Origin: an uncultured Eubacteriales bacterium
GTDB lineage: Bacteria; Bacillota; Clostridia; TANB77; CAG-508
Length of the DNA: 60,634 nucleotides
Reading direction: 5' to 3'
NCBI GenBank assembly: GCA_949288185.1
Contig: CASEIZ010000042.1
Location: forward strand, 1 to 60,634
Positions 1 to 8,221 of this stretch are shown piece after piece. The notes under the pieces were generated by a model. It made no database searches. It saw only the letters and a list, made by a program, of their open reading frames with translations, and was not told where the DNA came from. A program made the position numbers and the translations under genes. Positions within the stretch are counted from its first letter, which is position 1, and every line of letters begins with the position of its first letter.

Positions 1-1
1 A

Positions 2-157
2 GCAAGACCACAAAAATATAAAACAAGAGAATATAATAGATGCAAAATATGTGGTAGACCACATGCATATATTAGAAAATATGGAATATGTCGTGTATGT
101 TTTAGAGAATTAGCTCATAAGGGAGAGATTCCAGGGGTTAAGAAAGCCAGCTGGTAA
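2..157 (+). CDS. rpsN: Ribosomal protein S14, zinc-ribbon type (5' partial)
   Basis: Small-subunit protein of the 30S head. Only the last 51 codons lie in the window; the start is upstream of base 1. Two CxxC pairs (CKIC and CRVC) form the zinc ribbon of the short type-Z S14, and the C-terminus ends in KKASW, as is usual for the family. It sits directly before rpsH, the normal spc-operon order. The call is secure; only the missing 5' end limits it. Confidence 0.97.
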   Translation, partial: ARPQKYKTREYNRCKICGRPHAYIRKYGICRVCFRELAHKGEIPGVKKASW

Positions 158-163
158 AATTTC

Positions 164-276
164 GATAAAATCAATCATCTTGCACATTTTTGCAATTAAT
201 AAAAAACTTCGACGTACAAACGTACGACTTCAGCTTTTTATTAATCACAAAAATGCACAATATAATTAATTTTATC
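164..276. repeat. Structured repeat family A, copy 1
   Basis: Long imperfect palindrome in the rpsN-rpsH gap. An outer stem (164-175 with 265-276) encloses two TGCACA boxes, then an inner stem (ATTAATAAAAA with TTTTTATTAAT), then a small hairpin CGTAC-AAA-CGTACG. Related copies lie at 315-400, 1419-1543 and 7532-7644. No protein is encoded. It could be a REP/MITE-like element or an RNA structure. Confidence 0.75.
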
Positions 277-314
277 AAAATTATTAGAAATGAAATGGTT
301 AGAATAGAAGTTGT

Positions 315-400
315 GTTTTTAATTCCAAACCTCGACGTACAAAGAGTACGCCTTCGGCTTGTAATTAATCTCAAAAGTGCACATCTTACTACTTTGAATC
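315..400. repeat. Structured repeat family A, copy 2
   Basis: Second copy in the same gap. It keeps the core CTCGACGTAC-AAAGA-GTACGCCTTCGG and the trailing TGCACATCTTA..ACTTTGAATCAA, but its 5' arm is degenerate. The central stem is intact while the loop differs from copy 1 (AAAGA against AAAC). Confidence 0.65.
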
Positions 401-446
401 AATTTTTATAAGATAAAAAAGTAAAAGAAAAGGAGGTAAGTAATTA

Positions 447-845
447 ATGAACATTACAGATCCAATAGCAGATATGTTAACAAGAATAAGAAATGCAAAT
501 AGTTCTAAACATAAAACAGTTGATATACCAGCTTCAAAAATGAAATTAGGTATTGCTGAAATATTGTTTAAAGAAGGATATATAAAATCTTTTGAAGAAA
601 TTAAAGATGATACACAAGGAATCATCAGAATTACTTTAAAATATGATGAAAAAGGAACAAGAGTTATTGATGGTTTAAAAAGAATCAGTAAACCAGGATT
701 AAGAGTATATGCATCAAAAGAAGAATTACCAAAAGTTTTAAATGGTTTAGGAATTGCAATTATTTCTACATCACAAGGATTAAAAACAGATAAAGAAGCA
801 AGAGAATTAGGAATTGGTGGAGAAGTATTAGCATATGTTTGGTAA
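447..845 (+). CDS. rpsH: Ribosomal protein S8
   Basis: 30S platform protein that binds helix 21 of 16S rRNA; in many bacteria it also represses the spc operon. The product has 132 residues, the normal length. It opens with [16 protein letters not shown] and closes with [11 protein letters not shown], both family signatures. ATG 447 follows AAGGAGG at a good distance. It lies between rpsN and rplF as usual. Confidence 0.98.
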   Translation: MNITDPIADMLTRIRNANSSKHKTVDIPASKMKLGIAEILFKEGYIKSFEEIKDDTQGIIRITLKYDEKGTRVIDGLKRISKPGLRVYASKEELPKVLNGLGIAIISTSQGLKTDKEARELGIGGEVLAYVW

Positions 846-878
846 TCGATAAAGAGAAAGAAGGAGGGAAAACCGAAA

Positions 879-1415
879 ATGTCAAGAATAGGAAATAAAC
901 CAATTACAGTACCATCAGATGTTACAGTAAAAATCGAAGAATCAAAAGTTACAGTAACAGGACCTAAAGGTACATTAGAAAAAGAATTTGATAAAAATAT
1001 TTCTATAGAATTAGATGGAAATGTAATTAAAGTTACAAGAAGTAATGACGAAAAACAAAATAGAAGTTTACATGGATTGACAAGAACTTTAATTAATAAT
1101 ATGATAATTGGTGTAACACAAATGTATAGCAAAGAATTACAAATCAATGGTGTAGGATACAGAGTTGTAAAACAGGGAAACAACTTGAATTTAACATTAG
1201 GATATTCACACCCAGTTATATTTGAAGCACCAGAAGGAATCACTTTTGATGTTCCAAACGCAAATACAATTATTGTTAAAGGAATTGATAAAGAATTAGT
1301 TGGGCAAACAGCAGCAGAAGTTAGAAAACAAAGACCACCAGAAGTATATAGAGGTAAAGGTATCAAATATGCTGATGAGGTTATTAGACGTAAAGAGGGT
1401 AAAACAGGTAAATAA
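879..1415 (+). CDS. rplF: Ribosomal protein L6
   Basis: 50S protein near the sarcin-ricin loop and the factor-binding site. The product has 178 residues and begins MSRIGNKPI, followed by two L6 domains. The C-terminal signature RPPEVYRGKGIKYADE is present. ATG 879 is preceded by AAGGAGGG. The 34-bp gap after rpsH implies one transcript; family-A repeat copy 3 follows. Confidence 0.98.
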   Translation: MSRIGNKPITVPSDVTVKIEESKVTVTGPKGTLEKEFDKNISIELDGNVIKVTRSNDEKQNRSLHGLTRTLINNMIIGVTQMYSKELQINGVGYRVVKQGNNLNLTLGYSHPVIFEAPEGITFDVPNANTIIVKGIDKELVGQTAAEVRKQRPPEVYRGKGIKYADEVIRRKEGKTGK

Positions 1416-1418
1416 TTT

Positions 1419-1543
1419 AATTTTGATTGAAAGCAATAATCTGCACATTTTTGTTTCATTCATAAAACTTCGACATACAAAGAGTATGCTATCAGCTTTA
1501 TGAATTTACAAAAATGCACATCTTATCACTTTGAATCAAAATT
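1419..1543. repeat. Structured repeat family A, copy 3
   Basis: Best-defined copy. A near-perfect outer stem (1419-1433 with 1529-1543, one mismatch) encloses the two TGCACA boxes, a stem ATTCATAAA/TTTATGAAT and a terminal hairpin CATAC-AAAGA-GTATG. Against copies 1 and 2 the terminal stem has G-C replaced by A-T on both sides, a compensatory change. The trailing CACTTTGAATCAAAATTG recurs once more at about 1594-1611. Confidence 0.75.
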
Positions 1544-1679
1544 GAGAAAGAATCTGATTACTTTTGATTTAAATTAAAACAAAGTGAAGTTCATCACTTT
1601 GAATCAAAATTGTAAAGAATAATATACTTAAACATTAAGTAATATAAAAAACTCAATTTCTAAGAAAGGAGTAATTAAA

Positions 1680-2039
1680 ATGGTAAAGAAGACAGATAGA
1701 AAGATGGAAAGACAAAGAAGACATATACGTGTAAGAAGAAAAATATCTGGAACAGCTGAAAGACCAAGATTATGTGTATATAGAAGCAATAGCAATATTT
1801 ATGCACAAATTATAGATGATGTTGCTGGAAATACATTAGTTGCAGCATCAACACTAGATAAAGAGATAAAAACAAAACATGCCAATAAAGAAGCAGCTAA
1901 AGAAGTAGGAACTTTAATAGCAAAAAGAGCAGCTGATAAAAAAATTGTAGATGTTGTTTTTGATCGTGGTGGATACATATACCATGGTGTTGTTAAAGAA
2001 TTAGCTGAAGCTGCAAGAGAAGGCGGACTTAAATTCTAA
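1680..2039 (+). CDS. rplR: Ribosomal protein L18
   Basis: Binds 5S rRNA with L5 and helps form the central protuberance. The product has 119 residues: a basic N-terminus ([19 protein letters not shown]) followed by the conserved fold ending [22 protein letters not shown] 1680 follows AAAGGAG. The 264-bp gap from rplF is long for this operon and is filled by repeat A3 and a partial duplicate of its 3' end. Confidence 0.98.
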   Translation: MVKKTDRKMERQRRHIRVRRKISGTAERPRLCVYRSNSNIYAQIIDDVAGNTLVAASTLDKEIKTKHANKEAAKEVGTLIAKRAADKKIVDVVFDRGGYIYHGVVKELAEAAREGGLKF

Positions 2040-2080
2040 TAAAAATAAAAAGGAGAACACATGAGTAAAGGTCATAAGTA

Positions 2081-2150
2081 AATCACAAGGGGAGGGGACA
2101 TTCCTTGAACCAAGTGGAGATGACCAAAAGGTAAGGTGTGTCCCCTGACA
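2081..2150. repeat. Repeat family B, copy 1 (GGGGACA..TGTCCCC)
   Basis: A 70-bp unit in the rplR-rpsE gap, starting AATCACAAGGGGAGGGGACA and ending GTAAGGTGTGTCCCCTGACA. GGGGACA (2094-2100) can pair with TGTCCCC (2139-2145). The copy at 2711-2780 has the same length and differs at a few positions. Shorter or diverged copies are at 8179-8198 and near 9931-10010. The resemblance to REP-type repeats is inference. Confidence 0.7.
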
Positions 2151-2179
2151 TTAATTGAAGAAGGAGGGAAACAAAACCG

Positions 2180-2665
2180 ATGGAAGAAAAGAATGAATTA
2201 AAAGAAAAAGTAGTTGCTATCAACAGAGTTGCTAAAGTTGTTAAAGGTGGTAGAACTTTTAGATTTAGTGCAGTAGTAGTTGTTGGTGACGAAAACGGAC
2301 ATGTTGGTGTTGGTAATGGTAAAGCAGCAGAAGTTCCAGATGCTATTAAGAAAGCTATCCAAGAAGCTAAGAAAAACTTAATAGAAGTACCTGTTGTAGA
2401 AACATCAGTACCTCATGAATATGTAGGAAAATTTGGTAGTGCAAAAGTTATGCTAAAACCAGCAGCTGTTGGTACTGGAGTTATCGCAGGAGGTAGTGTT
2501 AGACCAGTATTAGAGCTTGCAGGATATAAAAATATAAGAACAAAAGTTATTGGAACTAACAATCCAAGAAACGTTGTTTATGCTACATTAGAAGGATTAA
2601 AAGCAATGCAAACAGTAGAACAAGTAGCGAAAAAAAGAGGTAAAAAAGTAGAAGATATTATATAG
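2180..2665 (+). CDS. rpsE: Ribosomal protein S5
   Basis: 30S protein at the mRNA entry and decoding region. The product has 161 residues: the double-stranded-RNA-binding N-terminal domain ([19 protein letters not shown]) and the C-terminal domain with [19 protein letters not shown] 2180 is preceded by AAGGAGGG. In most bacteria rpmD follows, but here the next gene is rplO. Confidence 0.98.
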   Translation: MEEKNELKEKVVAINRVAKVVKGGRTFRFSAVVVVGDENGHVGVGNGKAAEVPDAIKKAIQEAKKNLIEVPVVETSVPHEYVGKFGSAKVMLKPAAVGTGVIAGGSVRPVLELAGYKNIRTKVIGTNNPRNVVYATLEGLKAMQTVEQVAKKRGKKVEDII

Positions 2666-2710
2666 TTAAAAAAATAAAAAGGGAGATAACTTTAGCGATG
2701 GTCAACAATC

Positions 2711-2780
2711 AATCACAAGGGGAGGGGACATTCCTTAACCCAAGTGGGAATGACCTAAAGGTAAGGTGTGTCCCCTGACA
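2711..2780. repeat. Repeat family B, copy 2
   Basis: A 70-bp unit between rpsE and rplO, nearly identical to 2081-2150, with the same GGGGACA/TGTCCCC arms. It occupies the place where rpmD (L30) is normally found. A Shine-Dalgarno-like AAAAAGGGAGA lies just upstream (about 2676-2686), and a possible small frame with ATG 2698 runs through the repeat to a stop at 2776-2778 without resembling L30. Confidence 0.7.
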
Positions 2781-2805
2781 ATAATAAAGGGAGGTGCAAA
2801 CCGCA

Positions 2806-3240
2806 ATGAAACTAGATGAATTAAAACCAGCTGTAAGTAAAGTAAAAAGAAATAGAGTAGGTCGTGGTATGGCATCAGGAAATGGTAAAACATCAGGTAG
2901 AGGTCATAAAGGACAAAAAGCTAGATCTGGTGGAGGCGTAAGAAGAGGTTTTGAAGGTGGTCAAACACCATTATATAGAAGATTACCAAAAAGAGGATTT
3001 ACCAATATCCATGCTAAAACTTACACAGAAGTAACATTAAAAATGCTTAATTTATCTAAAGCAACAGATGTTACAGCTGAAACACTTTTAGAAGAAGGAA
3101 TTATCGGAAAAATTAATGATGGAATCGTTATATTAGCAACAGGAAAATTAGAGAAAAAATTAAATGTAAAAGCCAAAAGATTTACAGCAAAAGCAAAAGA
3201 AGAAATTGAAGCTTTAGGCGGAAAGGCAGAGGTGGTTTAA
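2806..3240 (+). CDS. rplO: Ribosomal protein L15
   Basis: 50S assembly protein. The product has 144 residues: a glycine- and arginine-rich N-terminal tail ([20 protein letters not shown]) and a C-terminal globular domain. ATG 2806 is chosen because GGGAGG at about 2789-2794 is its ribosome-binding site; the in-frame GTG at 2794 overlaps that site. It abuts secY with no spacer. Confidence 0.97.
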   Translation: MKLDELKPAVSKVKRNRVGRGMASGNGKTSGRGHKGQKARSGGGVRRGFEGGQTPLYRRLPKRGFTNIHAKTYTEVTLKMLNLSKATDVTAETLLEEGIIGKINDGIVILATGKLEKKLNVKAKRFTAKAKEEIEALGGKAEVV

Positions 3241-4563
3241 TTGTTTAAAACGTTAAAAAACGCATTAAAAACACCTGATGTAAGAAAAAGACTATTATAT
3301 ACATTATTACTAATCGTTGTATTTAGATTAGGGTGTTATATAACTGTACCTGGAGTAGATAGTATCGCATTAAATGATGCTATGAGTAATACGCAAGGAA
3401 TTGCAGGATTAATTGATATGATTTCCGGAGGAGCTTTTTCTAGATTTTCTGTTTTTGCAATGTCAATCAGTCCATATATCACTGCTTCAATTGTTATTCA
3501 ATTGTTAGCAATGATTATACCTTCATTAGAAAGATTAACTAAAGAAGGCGGAGAAGAAGGAAGAAAGAAAATTAATAGATATACAAAGATTTTAACGATT
3601 ATTCTTGCTTTAGTAGAATCAATTGGTATATATTTTGCATATCAATCAAGTGGAATATTTGTTGATAATTCATTCCTAACAGGAGCTTTAGTTGTAGTAG
3701 GTTTAGTAACAGGTACATCTATATTGATGTGGCTTGGAGACCAAATTACAAATAAAGGTGTTGGAAATGGAATTTCGCTATTAATCTTTGTTGGTATTAT
3801 TTCAGGACTACCAAGTGGAATCGTAACTCTATGGAATCTTATTGTATCAAATGGAGCATTTAGTACAACAGGATTATTATTGGCAATTGGTATTGTAATA
3901 GGAGCAATTATCTTAGTTGCTGGAGTTGTATTTGTACAACAAGCTGAAAGAAGAATACCAGTACAATATTCAAAAAGAGTTGTAGGAAGAAAAATGGTAG
4001 GAGCACAAAATACACATATCCCATTAAAACTTGCTATGGCAGGGGTTATGCCAGTAATCTTTGCTTCATCATTTATGACATTCCCAGCAATGATTATTCA
4101 AATATTTGTACCAGATATTGCAAGTCAATCTGGATTTTTAGCAGGACTATATAATTTCTCAATTGCTACATCAACATCAAATGTAGGAATTGGATATTCA
4201 ATAGCTAATGCAATTGTATATTTATTATTGATTCTAGGATTTACCTATTTTTATACGTATGCTACATTTAATCCAGCAGAAGTATCAAATAATATTAAGA
4301 AAAATGGTGGATTTATCCCTGGAATCAGAGCAGGAAAACCAACAACAGAATATTTATCATCTGTTATCTCTAAATTAACATTATTTGGAGGATTGTTCTT
4401 AGCAGTTATAGCAATTATACCTATGTTACTAAGATTTACAAACCTAAATATTGCATTTGGAGGTACATCAATCCTAATTGTTGTAGGTGTTGCTCTAGAA
4501 ACTGTTCAACAACTAGAATCTTTATTAGCAATGAGACACTATAAAGGATTCTTAGAGAAATAA
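3241..4563 (+). CDS. secY: Preprotein translocase subunit SecY
   Basis: Central channel of the Sec translocon in the cytoplasmic membrane. The product has 440 residues with ten predicted membrane segments. The plug region follows TM1 (PGVDSIALND), and the motif SPYITASIVIQLL is typical. The start is TTG 3241, immediately after the rplO stop, so translation is probably coupled. A terminator follows at once, and adk has its own promoter beyond the 191-bp inverted-repeat element. Confidence 0.98.
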   Translation: MFKTLKNALKTPDVRKRLLYTLLLIVVFRLGCYITVPGVDSIALNDAMSNTQGIAGLIDMISGGAFSRFSVFAMSISPYITASIVIQLLAMIIPSLERLTKEGGEEGRKKINRYTKILTIILALVESIGIYFAYQSSGIFVDNSFLTGALVVVGLVTGTSILMWLGDQITNKGVGNGISLLIFVGIISGLPSGIVTLWNLIVSNGAFSTTGLLLAIGIVIGAIILVAGVVFVQQAERRIPVQYSKRVVGRKMVGAQNTHIPLKLAMAGVMPVIFASSFMTFPAMIIQIFVPDIASQSGFLAGLYNFSIATSTSNVGIGYSIANAIVYLLLILGFTYFYTYATFNPAEVSNNIKKNGGFIPGIRAGKPTTEYLSSVISKLTLFGGLFLAVIAIIPMLLRFTNLNIAFGGTSILIVVGVALETVQQLESLLAMRHYKGFLEK

Positions 4564-4570
4564 AATTAAA

Positions 4571-4612
4571 AAAATAATCGTCCAAACACCAGATTGAACG
4601 ATTATTTTTTTG
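4571..4612 (+). terminator. Rho-independent terminator after secY
   Basis: AAATAATCGT pairs with ACGATTATTT around a loop of about 14 nt and is followed by a T run. It closes the long ribosomal-protein transcript just before the inverted-repeat element. Confidence 0.85.
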
Positions 4613-4613
4613 T

Positions 4614-4804
4614 TACAGTTCAGTGTAAAGTGCCAAAAAAGGTATATATTATATTTTTCGCTATCCCAACACTTTACATACTGTACATCAATCAACTCCC
4701 ACGGGACTGTCGTTGATTGATTAACAGTATGTAGCGTGTCGGTCCCCACGAAACCCGCTTCAAATATAATATATACCTTTTTTGGCACTTTACACTGAAC
4801 TGTA
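4614..4804. mobile_element. 191-bp MITE-like element with 43-bp perfect terminal inverted repeats
   Basis: The 43-bp ends (4614-4656 and 4762-4804) are perfect inverted repeats. They begin TA-CAGTTCAG and end CTGAACTG-TA, consistent with the TA target duplication of IS630/Tc1-mariner transposons. The centre has nested stems (ACATACTGT/ACAGTATGT and ATCAATCAAC/GTTGATTGAT), so the whole element can fold into one long hairpin. It encodes no credible protein. A non-autonomous IS630-type element is inferred. Confidence 0.8.
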
Positions 4805-4841
4805 TTTTTTAGAAAAAGTATGAAATACTGCTAAAAAATCC

Positions 4842-4870
4842 TTGAAACTTTCGCTTTTTTGTAGTAAAAT
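4842..4870 (+). promoter_or_regulatory. Sigma-A promoter for adk
   Basis: TTGAAA (4842-4847), a 17-bp spacer and TAAAAT (4865-4870), about 40 bp before the adk start and just outside the MITE-like element. It gives adk-map and the following genes transcription independent of the terminated secY mRNA. Confidence 0.65.
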
Positions 4871-4909
4871 AATTGAGTAGAAAAAATCAAATAAAGGAGA
4901 GCGTTGAAT

Positions 4910-5575
4910 ATGATATTAATAATGTTAGGAGCACAAGGAACTGGAAAAGGAACAGTTGCTGGCTTAATTAGTAAAGAAACAGGATTACCACAAATTTCAA
5001 CAGGAGATATCTTTAGAAAAAATATTAGTGAAAAAACACCATTAGGTATGGAGGCTGATAAATACATTTCTAAAGGAGATTTAGTACCAGATGAAGTAAC
5101 TGTACCAATGGTAGAAGATAGATTAACATGGGAAGATGCAAAAAATGGAGCAATACTAGATGGATTCCCAAGAACAATTGAACAAGCAGAAAAATTAGAT
5201 GAAATATTAAGTAAAAATGGTAATAAAGTAGATATGGTTGTAAACCTAGTAACACCAAGAGAAGAATTAATCGACAGAATGTTAACAAGAAGAGTATGTA
5301 CAAACCAAGAATGTAAAACAACATATAATACAAAATTAAATCCACCAAAACAAGAAGGTATTTGTGATAAATGTGGATCACCATTAAAACAAAGAGAAGA
5401 TGATTCTGATCCAGAAGCAATTAATAGAAGATTAGAAATTTATGAAGAAAAAACAAGTCCATTAGTAGAATATTATGATAAAAAAGGTGTATTAAGAACA
5501 GAAACTGTAAGTTTAGAGATTAACAGAATGGGAAAAGATGTAGCAGAAGATATTATCAAAGTAATAAATAAATAA
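4910..5575 (+). CDS. adk: Adenylate kinase (zinc LID type)
   Basis: Cytosolic enzyme that converts AMP + ATP to 2 ADP. The product has 221 residues. The P-loop GAQGTGKGT is at residues 8-16; the NMP-binding region has STGDIFR and the motif DGFPRT. The LID carries a four-cysteine zinc site (CTNQEC and CDKC). ATG 4910 is preferred over in-frame TTG 4904 because AAGGAG lies 10 nt upstream of the ATG. The position between secY and map is conventional. Confidence 0.97.
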   Translation: MILIMLGAQGTGKGTVAGLISKETGLPQISTGDIFRKNISEKTPLGMEADKYISKGDLVPDEVTVPMVEDRLTWEDAKNGAILDGFPRTIEQAEKLDEILSKNGNKVDMVVNLVTPREELIDRMLTRRVCTNQECKTTYNTKLNPPKQEGICDKCGSPLKQREDDSDPEAINRRLEIYEEKTSPLVEYYDKKGVLRTETVSLEINRMGKDVAEDIIKVINK

Positions 5576-5581
5576 ATAAAA

Positions 5582-5672
5582 GGATATAGGTTTAGATATA
5601 TATGTAAAAATACGATAGGATAAAATCAAAAGTTGATAAGGATATTATCAACTTTTGTGTTTGCTTATATCC
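5582..5672 (+). terminator. Nested hairpin between adk and map
   Basis: A perfect 13-bp stem (5627-5639 with 5645-5657, loop of 5 nt) lies inside an outer pairing GGATATA/TATATCC (5582-5588 with 5666-5672). It lacks a clean T tract, so it may be an attenuator or an mRNA-stabilising structure rather than a full terminator. Confidence 0.5.
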
Positions 5673-5694
5673 TAGATAGAAAGAAGGAGCAGTA

Positions 5695-6465
5695 ATGGTA
5701 ACAATAAAATCAAAAAGAGAAATAGAATTAATGAGAGAAGCTTGCAAAGTTGTTGCTTTAACATATAAAGAATTAGAAAAAGTAATAAAACCAGGAATGA
5801 CTACATGGGAACTAGATCAAATAGCAGAAAAAACAATGAGAAGTTTAGGTGCCATTCCAGCTGAAAAAGGATATGACATAGGAATAAGAGGTGTTCCGAA
5901 ATATCCAGCAACACTTTGTGTATCTATCAATGATGAAGTCATTCATGGAATTCCTTCAAAACATAAAGTGATAAAAGAAGGCGATATTGTGAGTGTAGAC
6001 ACAGTGGCATTGAAAAATGGATTTAATGGAGATGCTGCCAGAACTTTTATGATAGGAAATGTTTCTAAAGAGGCAAGAAGATTAGTAGAAGTTACCAAAC
6101 AAGCCTTTTTTGAAGGAATTAAATATGCAAAACCAGGTAATCGAATTGGAGATGTTTGTCATGCAATTGGAGAATATGTGCATTCACAAGGATATTCTGT
6201 AGTAAGAGAATTTCAAGGTCATGGAATTGGAAGAGAAATGCATGAAGATCCAGGTATACCAAATTATGGAAAAGCAGGTAGAGGAATTCGATTAGAACCA
6301 GGTATGACTTTGGCCATAGAACCTATGGTAATTCAAGGAAAACCAAATATTTTAGAATTAGATGATGGATGGACAATCATTACAGAAGATGGAAGCTTAG
6401 CAGCTCATTATGAAAATACAATTTTAATTACAGAAAAAGAGCCAGAAATATTGACAATACTTTAA
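5695..6465 (+). CDS. map: Methionine aminopeptidase, type I
   Basis: Removes the N-terminal methionine from new proteins. The product has 256 residues with the pita-bread fold. The metal ligands appear as D in SVDTVALKNGFNGDAART, H in GHGIGREMHEDP, and E in AIEPMV and HYENT. ATG 5695 follows AAGGAG. It forms the usual secY-adk-map-infA block. I see no KOW-domain gene between map and infA, which some Clostridia have. Confidence 0.97.
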   Translation: MVTIKSKREIELMREACKVVALTYKELEKVIKPGMTTWELDQIAEKTMRSLGAIPAEKGYDIGIRGVPKYPATLCVSINDEVIHGIPSKHKVIKEGDIVSVDTVALKNGFNGDAARTFMIGNVSKEARRLVEVTKQAFFEGIKYAKPGNRIGDVCHAIGEYVHSQGYSVVREFQGHGIGREMHEDPGIPNYGKAGRGIRLEPGMTLAIEPMVIQGKPNILELDDGWTIITEDGSLAAHYENTILITEKEPEILTIL

Positions 6466-6544
6466 TTATGATGTATAATACAATAGTTATTATGCACAAT
6501 GGATAATTTTGTGTAAAAATAGCTCTTTAAGGAGGGGAAAGAAT

Positions 6545-6763
6545 TTGTCAAAGGAAGATGTTATAGAAGTTGAAGGAGTAGTGGTTGAAGCACTACCAAA
6601 TACAACATTTAAAGTAGAATTAGAAAATGGACATCAGATTTTAGCCCATATATCAGGTAAATTAAGAATGAATTATATTAAGATTTTACCAGGAGACAAG
6701 GTAAAAGTAGAACTTTCACCTTATGACCTAAATAGAGGTAGAATTACTTGGAGAGCAAAATAA
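6545..6763 (+). CDS. infA: Translation initiation factor IF-1
   Basis: S1-like OB-fold factor that binds the ribosomal A site during initiation. The product has 72 residues, the exact family length, when read from TTG 6545, which sits at the right distance from AAGGAGGGG. It starts [12 protein letters not shown] and ends RGRITWRAK. An upstream in-frame start near 6509 would add a tail without family support. Confidence 0.96.
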   Translation: MSKEDVIEVEGVVVEALPNTTFKVELENGHQILAHISGKLRMNYIKILPGDKVKVELSPYDLNRGRITWRAK

Positions 6764-6818
6764 AATAGATAAAAATTAACCCAAATACATATATAAGTTA
6801 TTTTAGGAGGTGCAAAAA

Positions 6819-6932
6819 ATGAAAGTAAGACCATCAGTAAAACCAATATGCGATAAATGTAAAGTAATCAAAAGAAAAGGGAAAATTAGAGTAATTTGTG
6901 AAAACCCTAAACACAAACAAAGACAAGGATAG
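6819..6932 (+). CDS. rpmJ: Ribosomal protein L36
   Basis: Smallest 50S protein, 37 residues: [19 protein letters not shown] at the start and KHKQRQG at the end. It is the zinc-binding form, with CDKC, a later Cys and His completing the site. ATG 6819 follows AGGAGG. It lies between infA and rpsM as expected. Confidence 0.97.
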   Translation: MKVRPSVKPICDKCKVIKRKGKIRVICENPKHKQRQG

Positions 6933-6948
6933 TCTTAAACATGCTAAT

Positions 6949-7081
6949 AACACAAATTGGATAGCGGCTGTGAAATCAGAAATGATTTACATATCAAATT
7001 TGTGTTTATATATATGTCTTAAGGAAATTTAAAGACTGGGGTAAACACCAGTAGCATTTCACCTTTAGATGGAATTAAGAC
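6949..7081 (+). ncRNA. Structured spacer (candidate leader RNA) before rpsM
   Basis: Two stem domains fill the rpmJ-rpsM gap. Domain 1 has a perfect 10-bp outer stem (6949-6958 with 6997-7006), an asymmetric internal loop GGATAGCGGC, and an inner stem (6969-6978 with 6983-6991) closed by a GAAA tetraloop. Domain 2 has GTCTTAA/TTAAGAC (7016-7022 with 7075-7081) enclosing ACTGG/CCAGT. The sequence matches no riboswitch or ribosomal leader class that I recognise. A role in regulating the S13-S11-S4-alpha-L17 mRNA is a guess. Confidence 0.5.
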
Positions 7082-7143
7082 AAAACAATTAAAGATAAAA
7101 ATAAGAAAGAAAAACAAAAAATATTTTGGAGGTGCAAAAACAT

Positions 7144-7512
7144 ATGGCTCGTATAGCAGGAGTAGATTTACCTAAAGAAAAAAGAGTAGAAATAGGACTT
7201 ACATATATCTATGGAATAGGTGTATCAAGTTCTAGAAAAATCTTAGAAAAAGCAGGAATTAATCCAGATACTAGAGTAAAAGATTTAACTGATGATGAAG
7301 TTAATAGCATCAGAAAAGTTATTGACGAATCATACAAAGTTGAAGGTGATCTAAGAAGAGAAGTAGCATTAAACATCAAGAGATTAACAGAAATCGGATG
7401 CTACAGAGGATTAAGACATAGAAGAGGTCTTCCAGTTAGAGGACAAAGAACAAAAACGAATGCTAGAACAAGAAAAGGTCCTAGAAAATTAGTTAGTAAA
7501 AGCAAAAAATAA
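7144..7512 (+). CDS. rpsM: Ribosomal protein S13
   Basis: 30S head protein that contacts the P-site tRNA and bridge B1. The product has 122 residues: [25 protein letters not shown] at the start, [25 protein letters not shown] near the end and a basic tail. ATG 7144 is chosen because GGAGGTG lies about 9 nt upstream; a longer in-frame reading from 7126 would run through that site. Confidence 0.97.
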   Translation: MARIAGVDLPKEKRVEIGLTYIYGIGVSSSRKILEKAGINPDTRVKDLTDDEVNSIRKVIDESYKVEGDLRREVALNIKRLTEIGCYRGLRHRRGLPVRGQRTKTNARTRKGPRKLVSKSKK

Positions 7513-7531
7513 TTAAAAATCGATTACAATC

Positions 7532-7644
7532 GATTAAAAGCATCAATCTGCACATTTTCGCTATTTATTTCAAACCTCGATGTACAAACGTACACCTTCG
7601 GCTTGCAATAAATATCAAAAATGCACATCTTAATACTTTTAATC
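7532..7644. repeat. Structured repeat family A, copy 4
   Basis: Copy in the rpsM-rpsK gap. The outer stem is GATTAAAAG/CTTTTAATC (7532-7540 with 7636-7644), followed by TGCACA boxes, ATTTATT/AATAAAT and the terminal hairpin TGTAC-AAAC-GTACA. The terminal stem differs from copy 1 by a C-G to T-A change on both strands, so pairing is kept. Confidence 0.75.
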
Positions 7645-7750
7645 AATTTTTATAAAAATTGTAAGATTGAAAAAATCAAAATGCATATAAATTAAATTCT
7701 ATATAGAAATAGAGATGATTTCACTTAAATAAAGGAGGGAATTTATAACA

Positions 7751-8149
7751 ATGGCTAATAATAAAACAACTAGAAAACCAGTTGCCAGAAGAAATAGAAA
7801 AAATATAGAAAAAGGTCAAGCACACATTCATTCTAGTTTTAACAATACAATTGTAACAATTACAGATGTACAAGGAAATGCAATTTCATGGGGAAGTGCT
7901 GGAGAATTAGGATTTAAAGGTTCTAGAAAAAGCACACCATATGCAGCAGGACAAGTTGCTGAAACAGCAGCAAAAGCAGCTATGGAACATGGATTAAAAA
8001 CAGTAGAAGTATTTGTTAAAGGACCAGGTGCTGGTAGAGAAGCAGCAATCAGAGCTTTACAAACAGCAGGATTAGAATTAAGTAGCATCAAAGATGTAAC
8101 ACCAATACCACACAATGGTTGTAGACCACCAAAAAGAAGAAGAGTATAA
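7751..8149 (+). CDS. rpsK: Ribosomal protein S11
   Basis: 30S platform protein that contacts mRNA in the E site. The product has 132 residues: an N-terminal basic stretch, then [18 protein letters not shown], ending [16 protein letters not shown], which is diagnostic. ATG 7751 follows AAAGGAGGG. The gap before it is 238 bp and holds repeat A4. Confidence 0.98.
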   Translation: MANNKTTRKPVARRNRKNIEKGQAHIHSSFNNTIVTITDVQGNAISWGSAGELGFKGSRKSTPYAAGQVAETAAKAAMEHGLKTVEVFVKGPGAGREAAIRALQTAGLELSSIKDVTPIPHNGCRPPKRRRV

Positions 8150-8178
8150 TTCAAAAAAATAAAAAGGAGACAACATAC

Positions 8179-8198
8179 GTAAGGTGTGTCCCCTGACA
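8179..8198. repeat. Repeat family B, truncated copy 3
   Basis: Exactly the last 20 bp of the 70-bp B unit (GTAAGGTGTGTCCCCTGACA), in the rpsK-rpsD gap 19 bp after AAAAAGGAGA. The rest of the unit is absent, so this is a 5'-truncated or recombined copy. Confidence 0.6.
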
Positions 8199-8221
8199 TT
8201 AGTTAAGAAAGGAGAAATAAA

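Noticed and set aside
389..1459. Long open frame on the reverse strand across rpsH and rplF
   Set aside because: It is antisense to two unmistakable ribosomal genes, has a composition typical of the mirror frame of AT-rich genes, and has no ribosome-binding site or family signal.
2698..2778. Small frame between rpsE and rplO as a possible L30
   Set aside because: It is only about 26 codons long, lies mostly inside repeat B2, and shows no L30 residues.
4552..4788. Open frame on the reverse strand inside the 191-bp inverted-repeat element
   Set aside because: It runs through the perfect palindromic arms and the secY terminator; the predicted protein simply reflects the inverted repeats.
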